Shown here: piece after piece, positions 53,815 through 62,712 of the stretch
How the letters are laid out: each line of letters starts with the position of its first letter
How positions within the stretch are numbered: position 1 is the first letter of the stretch
NCBI RefSeq assembly: GCF_020379485.1
Contig: NW_026015144.1
Span: 62,001-126,000 of the forward strand
Source of the DNA: Brassica napus
Taxonomy: Eukaryota > Streptophyta > Magnoliopsida > Brassicales > Brassicaceae
Reading direction: 5' to 3'
DNA length: 64,000 bases
The notes under the pieces: model-generated
Told to the model about the DNA's origin: nothing
The model's database searches: none
The model's input: only the letters and a program-made list of their open reading frames with translations
Position numbers and translations under genes: made by a program

Positions 53815-56800
53815 ATGGATAGTGGGATGAAGATGAAGGTGGCGGTAGTGTTCAAGGGGAACAACTACCTAGTTTGGTCACGGATGGTAAAGACCGCAGT
53901 TGGGAGCAAAGGCTTGTGGGGACACATTACCTCTGGAACGGCCCCAAAGCCGGTTGCTCAAGAAGAAGACAAGGATGAGACAGCAAAGGATCCATTTGAG
54001 AGGTGGGAGCAGGAAGACATGATGGTGATGTCAGTTCTTCATGCTTCCTTAGAGCCGGCGATTCTGGATGCATACTGCTACTGTGAGACAGCAAAGGAGT
54101 TGTGGGATACCTTAAAGAGGGTGTATGGAAACACATCCAACCTGAGCAGAGTCTTTGAGGTAAAGCAAGAGATCAACAACTTGACTCAAGAAGACATGGA
54201 GTTTACCAAGCACCTAGGAAGGTTCAGGTCACTCTGGTCCGAGCTAGAGATGTTGAGGCCAAGCACGGTTGATCCTAGTGAGCTAATCAAGAGGCGTGAG
54301 CAGGACAAGGTCTTTGGACTGCTCTTGACACTGAATCCGGCATACAGTGGGCTGATACAACACATGCTGAGAGATGATACTCTACCTGACTTGGAGGAAG
54401 TGTGTTCTAGGATTCAGAAAGAGCAAGGGTCAATTGGGTTGTTTGGGAAGAAGGGGGAGTTGTCTTTAGCTAACCAAGCCGCTCAAGCTGAGCAAGGAGA
54501 GACTCCACAAGCTAACAGAGCTACGAATGGGAAGTTTGAGGATAGGAGGTTCAATGGGAGCTGTGATCATTGCAAGAAGCAAGGCCACAAGAAGAGCCAG
54601 TGTTGGATACTCCACCCACACCTCAAACCGGCAAAGTTCATGAAGGAAAGGGAAGCTAGAGCTCACATGTCTGACGGGTCAAGTGATGTGGGTACTAGCA
54701 AGGCTCAAGAAGGTGGTACAAGTGATGGCAAGTCTCTGGTGGCGTACATGGGAGCTCCTAGCAGCCGCAACAATGATCAGGACTTCATAAGGAAGGCTGA
54801 CATTGATGCACTCATCAAGATGTTCAAGGATAACGGTAACATCTATGGTTATTCTTATGGTGCTTCCATGATTGCTAGGACTGTAGGAGACTTAGATTGC
54901 ATCACTAGAACTGATAGTATAGCTAGGTCTCTAAGAAGTGCAAATAACTACAATGCATATAAGCCATCTAGTATACTCGCTCACCTTGCTAGTAATCAAT
55001 CAACTAGACCTCTTATTGTAGATTCAGGTGCTTCACATCACATGATTAGTGATACTAAGTTAATTAAGAACATTGTGCCTACTAAGGGTCATGTGATGAT
55101 TGCAAATGGTGATAAGGTTCCAATTAAAGGAATAGGAACACTTAAACTGTTTAGTAAAGACTCAAAAGCTTTCTATATGCCTGACTTTACTTCAAACTTA
55201 TTATCTGTCAAGAAATGTGCAACTGACTTGCAATGCAATGTCATATTTAGTCCTGATGATGTGAAGTTTCAGGATATTGAAAGCAGCAAAGTGATTGGAA
55301 AAGGAGTAACAAAAGGAGACTTATATTTGCTTGAAGATCTTGCTCCTGTTTCTGATATTAGCTGCTCGTTTACTACTGCTTCTGTTCCTAGTTTAAATAA
55401 GAATGCATTGTGGCATGCTAGACTAGGACACCCTCATAATAAGGCTTTAAAACTGATGTTGCCAGGTGTTTCTTTTGAAAACAATGATTGTGAAGCTTGC
55501 ATTTTAGGCAAGCATTGTAAAACTGTTTTTCCAAACTCTTCTACGGTTTATGAGAAGTGCTTTGATCTTATTCACTCTGATGTATGGACTGCTCCTTGTT
55601 TATCTAGAGAGAATCATAAGTATTATGTCTCATTCATTGATGAAAAATCTAAATACACCTGGTTAACCTTAATTCCAACTAAAGATAGGGTACTTGATGC
55701 ATTTAAAAATTTTCAATCCTATGTAACTAACCATTATCAAGCCAAGATTAAGATTTTCAGGTCAGATAATGGAGGAGAATACATTGGACAAGCTTTCAAG
55801 CAACACTTATCTCAGTATGGAATTCTTCATCAAACAAGCTGTCCCTACACTCCACAACAGAATGGTGTGGCTGAGAGGAAGAATAGGCACCTTATGGAAG
55901 TTGCAAGATCAATGATGTTTCAAGCTAATGTACCTAAGAAGTTTTGGAGTGATGCAGTAGCCACGGCCTGCTATCTAATCAACAGGACTCCCACACTGAT
56001 CCTGAAAGGGCAGTCACCATTTGAGGTTCTCAACAAACATAAACCCTCATTAGAACATATAAGGATCTTTGGGTGTTTATGTTATGTTTTGATACCCGGG
56101 GAGTTGAGAAACAAGCTTGAAGCTAGGAGTACTAAGGCAATGTTTATTGGCTACTCTACAACTCAAAAGGGATACAAGTGTTATAATCCAGACACAAGAA
56201 GGGTGCTGGTATCAAGGGATGTGAAGTTTGTTGAAGAGAGAGGATATTATGAGGAGCAAAACAAAGAAGACTTGAAGGATCTTACCTCGGAGAGAGCCAC
56301 TACCTTGCGGATCATCTTAGAAAGTATTGGAGTCAAGGTGAGACAAGATCAGCAAGGATCTGGCAGTAACCCAGGATCTCAACCACCAACTGGTGGGCGT
56401 TCAGCAACTCCCACTTCTGATCATGGGGGGGAAAGGAGTGAACCAGAGACAACTCAAGAGAGTAGTGAAGCATCTGGTACACATGATCAAGATGTGGAAG
56501 TAAGTGAACAGCAAGATGGAGCTGAAGCAAGTCAGCTAGGAGAAGAAGAGGCAGTTGAAGTGTCTACTTCTGTACCACAAGAAAGTGGAGAAGAATCACA
56601 AGTGGAACAACCGGAACCAGCATTGAGAAGAAGCACACGGATCAGGAGAGATGCTTCCAACTGGGTAAGCACGAGAGTGTACTACAATGCCCAGGCTGTG
56701 GAGCATCCTTCTCAAGCTGTGTGTTCCTTTGCTCAATACCCTGAAGAACATTGTGCTTTTATGGTAAACTTGGATGAGAACTACATACCAAGAAGCTATG

Positions 56801-58338
56801 AAGAGGCAATGATGGATAAAGAATGGAAGGAATCAGTTGGAGCTGAGGCAGGAGCTATGATCAAGAATGATACATGGTATGAGAGTGAGTTACCAAAAGG
56901 GAAGAAGGCGGTGACTAGTAGATGGATCTTCACAATCAAGTATAAGGCTGATGGAAAGGTGGAGAGGAAGAAGTCAAGATTGGTTGCAAGAGGCTTTACT
57001 CAAACTTATGGAGAAGATTACATTGAGACCTTTGCACCAGTAGCTAAACTTCACACAATCCGGATTGTCTTAAGCTTAGCTGTGAACCTTGGATGGGGCT
57101 TATGGCAAATGGATGTGAAGAATGCATTTCTACAAGGAGAGCTGGAGGATGAAGTGTATATGCATCCACCTCCAGGCTTGGAACACTTAGTGAAGAGAGG
57201 GAATGTGTTGAGACTGAAGAAAGCTATCTATGGACTGAAGCAATCACCAAGAGCTTGGTACAACAAGCTGAGTACCACTCTGAATGGCCGAGGCTTCAAG
57301 AAGTCTGAACTAGACCACACCCTCTTCACTCTCACTACTTCCTCAGGTATGATTGCACTCCTTGTGTATGTTGATGATATCATTATCACAGGAAGTGATA
57401 AGGAAGGTATCATAGCAACCAAGGAGTTTCTTAAATCCATGTTTGAGATTAAAGACTTGGGAGAAATGAAATACTTTCTTGGAATTGAGATATGTAGATC
57501 CAAGGAAGGTTTGTTCATGTCCCAAAGGAAGTATACACTTGATCTTTTGAAAGGTGCAGGTGCTTATGGAGGCAAGACAGCAAGGATGCCTATGGAGGAT
57601 GGCTACAAAGTCCCACGAGAGGGGGAGATTGAAGACAGCAAACCTTATCAGGATCCTAAACTCTATAGAAAGCTAGTTGGTAAATTGATTTACCTTACCA
57701 TAACTAGACCTGATATTTGCTTTGCTGTGAATCAGGTGAGTCAACACATGCAAGTGCCTAAGGAACATCATTGGCGCATGGTGGAGAGGATCTTGATGTA
57801 CCTCAACGGCTCACCTGATCAAGGAGTATGGATGGGTTGCAATGGGAGCACTGAAGTGGTTGGATACTGTGATGCGGATTGGGCTGGTGATAGAGCAGAC
57901 AGGAGATCAACCACAGGCTATTGCACATTCATTGGAGGCAACTTGGTTACTTGGAAGAGTAAGAAGCAGAAGGTGGTGTCTTGCTCAAGTGCAGAAGCCG
58001 AGTATAGAGCTATGCTGAAGCTGACCAACGAGCTGGTGTGGATCAAGGGCATCTTGAAGCATTTGGAGATTGATCAAGCCACGCCAATGACAATGCATTG
58101 TGATAACCAAGCTGCCATTCACATTGCCTCCAACTCGGTGTTTCATGAGAGAACCAAGCACATTGAGGTTGATTGTCACAAGGTGAGGCAGATGATTGTG
58201 CTAGGAGTGATCTTGCCATGCTACACTAGAAGTGAAGATCAGTTAGCGGATGTGTTCACCAAGGCTGCAAGGCAAAAGACAATGGAGTCCATTCACATTA
58301 GATTGGGACTCATTGATCTTGGTAAGAGAAGGAGCTGA
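53815..58338 (+). CDS. Copia-5 Gag-Pol polyprotein, intact
   Basis: 1507 residues from MDSGMKMKV. The in-frame ATG at 53758 adds 19 residues not conserved in relatives. Gag has the zinc knuckle CDHCKKQGHKKSQC near residue 250. Protease DSGASHH is near 403. Integrase has its HHCC region near 532 and DNGGEY near 650. An acidic, low-complexity linker follows (about 850-940). RT has YVDD near 1185, and RNase H has DADWAGD and SSAEAEY near 1391. The last 485 or so residues differ from Copia-1 at only two positions that I can see (KSGN to KRGN and TTPS to TTSS), whereas gag and integrase differ at many. All catalytic motifs are present with no stop or frameshift. Confidence 0.94.
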   Translation: MDSGMKMKVAVVFKGNNYLVWSRMVKTAVGSKGLWGHITSGTAPKPVAQEEDKDETAKDPFERWEQEDMMVMSVLHASLEPAILDAYCYCETAKELWDTLKRVYGNTSNLSRVFEVKQEINNLTQEDMEFTKHLGRFRSLWSELEMLRPSTVDPSELIKRREQDKVFGLLLTLNPAYSGLIQHMLRDDTLPDLEEVCSRIQKEQGSIGLFGKKGELSLANQAAQAEQGETPQANRATNGKFEDRRFNGSCDHCKKQGHKKSQCWILHPHLKPAKFMKEREARAHMSDGSSDVGTSKAQEGGTSDGKSLVAYMGAPSSRNNDQDFIRKADIDALIKMFKDNGNIYGYSYGASMIARTVGDLDCITRTDSIARSLRSANNYNAYKPSSILAHLASNQSTRPLIVDSGASHHMISDTKLIKNIVPTKGHVMIANGDKVPIKGIGTLKLFSKDSKAFYMPDFTSNLLSVKKCATDLQCNVIFSPDDVKFQDIESSKVIGKGVTKGDLYLLEDLAPVSDISCSFTTASVPSLNKNALWHARLGHPHNKALKLMLPGVSFENNDCEACILGKHCKTVFPNSSTVYEKCFDLIHSDVWTAPCLSRENHKYYVSFIDEKSKYTWLTLIPTKDRVLDAFKNFQSYVTNHYQAKIKIFRSDNGGEYIGQAFKQHLSQYGILHQTSCPYTPQQNGVAERKNRHLMEVARSMMFQANVPKKFWSDAVATACYLINRTPTLILKGQSPFEVLNKHKPSLEHIRIFGCLCYVLIPGELRNKLEARSTKAMFIGYSTTQKGYKCYNPDTRRVLVSRDVKFVEERGYYEEQNKEDLKDLTSERATTLRIILESIGVKVRQDQQGSGSNPGSQPPTGGRSATPTSDHGGERSEPETTQESSEASGTHDQDVEVSEQQDGAEASQLGEEEAVEVSTSVPQESGEESQVEQPEPALRRSTRIRRDASNWVSTRVYYNAQAVEHPSQAVCSFAQYPEEHCAFMVNLDENYIPRSYEEAMMDKEWKESVGAEAGAMIKNDTWYESELPKGKKAVTSRWIFTIKYKADGKVERKKSRLVARGFTQTYGEDYIETFAPVAKLHTIRIVLSLAVNLGWGLWQMDVKNAFLQGELEDEVYMHPPPGLEHLVKRGNVLRLKKAIYGLKQSPRAWYNKLSTTLNGRGFKKSELDHTLFTLTTSSGMIALLVYVDDIIITGSDKEGIIATKEFLKSMFEIKDLGEMKYFLGIEICRSKEGLFMSQRKYTLDLLKGAGAYGGKTARMPMEDGYKVPREGEIEDSKPYQDPKLYRKLVGKLIYLTITRPDICFAVNQVSQHMQVPKEHHWRMVERILMYLNGSPDQGVWMGCNGSTEVVGYCDADWAGDRADRRSTTGYCTFIGGNLVTWKSKKQKVVSCSSAEAEYRAMLKLTNELVWIKGILKHLEIDQATPMTMHCDNQAAIHIASNSVFHERTKHIEVDCHKVRQMIVLGVILPCYTRSEDQLADVFTKAARQKTMESIHIRLGLIDLGKRRS

Positions 58339-58370
58339 TCCCCTAAGTCATGAGGTCTTTACTCTTTTTC

Positions 58371-58411
58371 CCTTATCAAGGTTTTATCCCAATGGGTTTT
58401 CCTTGGTAAGG
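58371..58411 (+). other. Conserved 3' stem-loop of Copia-5, with compensatory changes
   Basis: Arms CCTTATCAAGG (58371-58381) and CCTTGGTAAGG (58401-58411) pair over 11 positions with one U-G. Compared with Copia-4, stem positions 4 and 10 have changed on both strands so that pairing is kept. The loop has CCCAATGGG. The stem begins 32 nt after the stop. Confidence 0.65.
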
Positions 58412-58478
58412 TTTTTAATGAGGAAGATCTCATGGCTGTCCAATCTTAGACTTTCACAAAGCTAAGATTGAGGGGGAG

Positions 58479-59095
58479 TGTTGAGATGAGCTGAGTATAA
58501 GGAGAAGAGATGAGGGGTTGAAGGCATGAAGAGATAAGGAAGTGTAGAACTAAGGAATGGAGAGCATGGGAGAGTTTGGTACGGACGGGCCGTACAGGCC
58601 GTACCGGCCGTACCGGCCGTACAGATTGTATCGACCAGACTCGACCAAAGGTAAAAGAGACTTACCCGGGTAACTCGGTTGAAGGGAAGAAGCTTTACCC
58701 AAAGCTTAGGATGAGTTGTGACCGTTAAGGGAAAGGAAGAAGCTGGGCGTGACAGTCTGGCACAGCTGGAAAGGTAAAAGGGATCTTATCCAAGATCCTA
58801 GATGCCTTACACATGTGGAGAACCTCATTGGATCATTTTAAACTAAGCGCTCCACCCTTCTTTGACTACACATGCTTTAGCTTATCCTCTTGTATTGTAA
58901 AGCCCTAATCTCGACACTATATATATGTAACTCAGTCTCATTAATAAGATTAGACAGTTCTGAGTATTCTTAGCCTCCATGGCATTTCTCTTAGACTCTT
59001 GATCTAATCTCTTACTCTCTACACTCGTTTCTTCTCTAATCTCTCTCAAATCTATTCTAAACACTCAGATTACTCTTTATTACTCTAAAGTCATA
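58479..59095 (+). repeat. Copia-5 3' LTR
   Basis: A 617-bp copy of 53006-53622, followed by the target copy taaat. Confidence 0.95.
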
Positions 59096-61904
59096 TAAAT
59101 CTCATAGGAGTTAGGATGAAGAAGCTATCCTACTTTCAAATCAGGTGATCCCAGTTTTCCTGTTTGGGAATATGACAGCTTCTTTGTCATTCTAATCAAA
59201 CCAGGATGAATCGCGATGTAAGAAGCTTGATTTTGATACATAAAGTAGTGGATAATCACCAGGAAGTCGAATAAATCTCATAGGAGTTAGGATGAAGAAG
59301 CTATCCCACTTTCAAATCAGGTGATCCCAGTTTTCCTGTTTGGGAATATGACAGCTTCTTTGTCATTCTAATCAAACCAGGATGAATCGGGATGTAAGAA
59401 GCTTGATTTTGAAACATAAATTCGTGGAGAATCACCAGGAAGCTGAATAAATCTCATAGGAGTTAGGATGAAGAAGCTATCCCACTTTCAAATCAGGTGA
59501 TCCCAGTTTTCCTGTTTGGGAATATGACAGCTTCTTTGTCATTCTAATCAAACCAGGATGAATCGCGATGTAAGAAGCTTGATTTTGATACATAAAGTAG
59601 TGGATAATCACCAGGAAGTCGAATAAATCTCATAGGAGTTAGGATGAAGAAGCTATCCCACTTTCAAATCAGGTGATCCCAGTTTTCCTGTTTGGGAATA
59701 TGACAGCTTCTTTGTCATTCTAATCAAACCAGGATGAATCGCGATGTAAGAAGCTTGATTTTGATACATAAAGTAGTGGAGAATCACCAGGAAGCTGAAT
59801 AAATCTCATAGGAGTTAGGATGAAGAAGCTATCCCACTTTCAAATCAGGTGATCCCAGTTTTCCTGTTTGGGAATATGACATCTTCTTTGTCATTCTAAT
59901 CAAACCAGGATGAATCGCGATGTAAGAAGCTTGATTTTGAAACATAAAGTAGTGGAGAATCACCAGGAAGCTGAATAAATCTCATAGGAGTTAGGATGAA
60001 GAAGCTATCCCACTTTCAAATCAGGTGATCCCAGTTTTCCTGTTTGGGAATATGACAGCTTCTTTGTCATTCTAATCAAACCAGGATGAATCGCGATGTA
60101 AGAAGCTTGATTTTGATACATAAAGTAGTGGATAATCACCAGGAAGTCGAATAAATCTCATAGGAGTTAGGATGAAGAAGCTATCCCACTTTCAAATCAG
60201 GTGATCCCAGTTTTCCTGTTTGGGAATATGACAGCTTCTTTGTCATTCTAATCAAACCAGGATGAATCGCGATGTAAGAAGCTTGATTTTGATACATAAA
60301 GTAGTGGATAATCACCAGGAAGTCGAATAAATCTCACAGGAGTTAGGATGAAGAAGCTATCCCACTTTCAAATCAGGTGATCCCAGTTTTCCTGTTTGGG
60401 AATATGACAGCTTCTTTGTCATTCTAATCAAACCAGGATGAATCGCGATGTAAGAAGCTTGATTTTGAAACATAAAGTAGTGGAGAATCACCAGGAAGCT
60501 GAATAAATCTCATAGGAGTTAGGATGAAGAAGCTATCCCACTTTCAAATCAGGTGATCCCAGTTTTCCTGTTTGGGAATATGACAGCTTCTTTGTCATTC
60601 TAATCAAACCAGGATGAATCGCGATGTAAGAAGCTTGATTTTGATACATAAAGTAGTGGATAATCACCAGGAAGTCGAATAAATCTCATAGGAGTTAGGA
60701 TGAAGAAGCTATCCCACTTTCAAATCAGGTGATCCCAGTTTTCCTGTTTGGGAATATGACAGCTTCTTTGTCATTCTAATCAAACCAGGATGAATCGCGA
60801 TGTAAGAAGCTTGATTTTGATACATAAAGTAGTGGATAATCACCAGGAAGTCGAATAAATCTCATAGGAGTTAGGATGAAGAAGCTATCCCACTTTCAAA
60901 TCAGGTGATCCCAGTTTTCCTGTTTGGGAATATGACAGCTTCTTTGTCATTCTAATCAAACCAGGATGAATCGCGATGTAAGAAGCTTGATTTTGAAACA
61001 TAAAGTAGTGGAGAATCACCAGGAAGTCGAATAAATCTCACAGGAGTTAGGATGAAGAAGCTATCCCACTTTCAAATCAGGTGATCCCAGTTTTCCTGTT
61101 TGGGAATATGACAGCTTCTTTGTCATTCTAATCAAACCAGGATGAATCGCGATGTAAGAAGCTTGATTTTGATACATAAAGTAGTGGATAATCACCAGGA
61201 AGTCGAATAAATCTCATAGGAGTTAGGATGAAGAAGCTATCCCACTTTCAAATCAGGTGATCCCAGTTTTCCTGTTTGGGAATATGACAGCTTCTTTGTC
61301 ATTCTAATCAAACCAGGATGAATCGCGATGTAAGAAGCTTGATTTTGATACATAAAGTAGTGGAGAATCACCAGGAAGCTGAATAAATCTCATAGGAGTT
61401 AGGATGAAGAAGCTATCCCACTTTCAAATCAGGTGATCCCAGTTTTCCTGTTTGGGAATATGACAGCTTCTTTGTCATTCTAATCAAACCAGGATGAATC
61501 GCGATGTAAGAAGCTTGATTTTGAAACATAAAGTAGTGGAGAATCACCAGGAAGCTGAATAAATCTCATAGGAGTTAGGATGAAGAAGCTATCCCACTTT
61601 CAAATCAGGTGATCCCAGTTTTCCTGTTTGGGAATATGACAGCTTCTTTGTCATTCTAATCAAACCAGGATGAATCGCGATGTAAGAAGCTTGATTTTGA
61701 TACATAAAGTAGTGGATAATCACCAGGAAGTCGAATAAATCTCATAGGAGTTAGGATGAAGAAGCTATCCCACTTTCAAATCAGGTGATCCCAGTTTTCC
61801 TGTTTGGGAATATGACAGCTTATATTTCTCATTCTAATCAAACCAGGATGAATCGCGATGTAAGAAGCTTGATTTTGATACATAAAGTAGTGGAGAATCA
61901 CCAG
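59096..61904 (+). repeat. CentBr-type satellite, block 5 with trimeric higher-order repeat
   Basis: Sixteen monomers of 176 bp. A-type monomers start at 59399, 59927, 60455, 60983 and 61511, exactly 528 bp (three monomers) apart. Each is followed by a monomer with ggaTaatc and TC. Rare variants include gaatcGggatg and aaattcgtgg near 59390-59425, and a disturbed stretch (ttatatttctc) near 61820. The block ends at accag (61900-61904), which should be the left target copy of Copia-6. Confidence 0.95.
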
Positions 61905-62497
61905 TGTTAAGATGAGGAGAGTTAAGTGAAGAAGGGAGATGAGGCTTGAGTAGAATGAGGATAAGGAAGGCTAGGAAGGTTTGGGAGCTTTGAGATCAAC
62001 CAGTCCGTACAAGGCCGTACATGACCGTACAAGATGGGATCGACCAAAGCTCAACCAAACCTTACCTTGAGTTACCCGAGTTACTTAGGTAAAGAGGAGA
62101 AGTTACCTTAGCCTTTGTGGGATGGATCAGACCGTTGGAAAGGATAAGGGCGAGTCTTGGACAGGCTGTCACAGCTGGAAAGTGAAAGCAAAAGGAAGCA
62201 GCCAGCTAAAGATGCTTCACACGGATTGATCACCTTATTGGATGGTTTTGAATTAAGCCTTGACTCCACATGCTTATCTTATCCTCTTGTTTACCAAAAC
62301 CCTAAGCTCTCTCTTCATATAAATATGTAAACTCTCTCATTAATACAAATAAGAAAGTCATGAGTCTCTCTTAGTCTCTTTGTCTCTCAATGGTTCTATA
62401 CTAGACTCTTAATCTCATTTCATACTCAAATCTCTTCTAAATCACTTCTAGTCTTTCTTATTCACTCAGATTACTCTACTCAATCCTAAAAGTGATA
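61905..62497 (+). repeat. Copia-6 5' LTR
   Basis: A 593-bp LTR with a three-site CCGTAC cluster (62004-62032), a TATAAATA box near 62318 and TG...TA ends. The length is set by the satellite junction and the primer site, since the second LTR is outside the window. Confidence 0.88.
62004..62032 (+). promoter_or_regulatory. CCGTAC cluster in Copia-6 U3
   Basis: Three CCGTACA motifs with 10-bp spacing, followed by GATCGACCAA. This is a shorter version of the clusters in the related families. Confidence 0.42.
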
Positions 62498-62510
62498 TGG
62501 TATCAGAGCC
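62498..62510 (+). other. Copia-6 primer-binding site
   Basis: TGGTATCAGAGCC directly after the LTR. Confidence 0.9.
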
Positions 62511-62712
62511 AGGTTCCTAGAGAACTTGGTTTCGTTGGGTTCTTTGAAGATTCAAGATTGAAGCTTTGAAGAAACAGTTTGGTGTTCTTGTGTTCTTAAG
62601 CGGTTCTGGGTAGTCTTTCTGAGTTCTATTGGTTGTTTGAAGCTGCTAGTGTTCGCTCAAGACAGTTACCTCAAGAGAAAGTTATTGAAGACTAAAGGGT
62701 TCTACATTCAAC

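Larger units (their letters stand above)
53006..59095 (+). mobile_element. Copia-5: Ty1/copia retrotransposon with intact frame, inserted in satellite
   Basis: Two 617-bp LTRs (53006-53622 and 58479-59095) end AAGTCATA. The 5' copy starts TGTTAAG and the 3' copy TGTTGAG, the only difference I noticed. The target copy taaat is at 53001-53005 and 59096-59100. The primer site is 53623-53635 and the polypurine tract 58470-58478. The coding region is open and all motifs are present, so the element may be autonomous. RT-RNase H is nearly identical to Copia-1/3 while gag and integrase are not. Confidence 0.96.
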
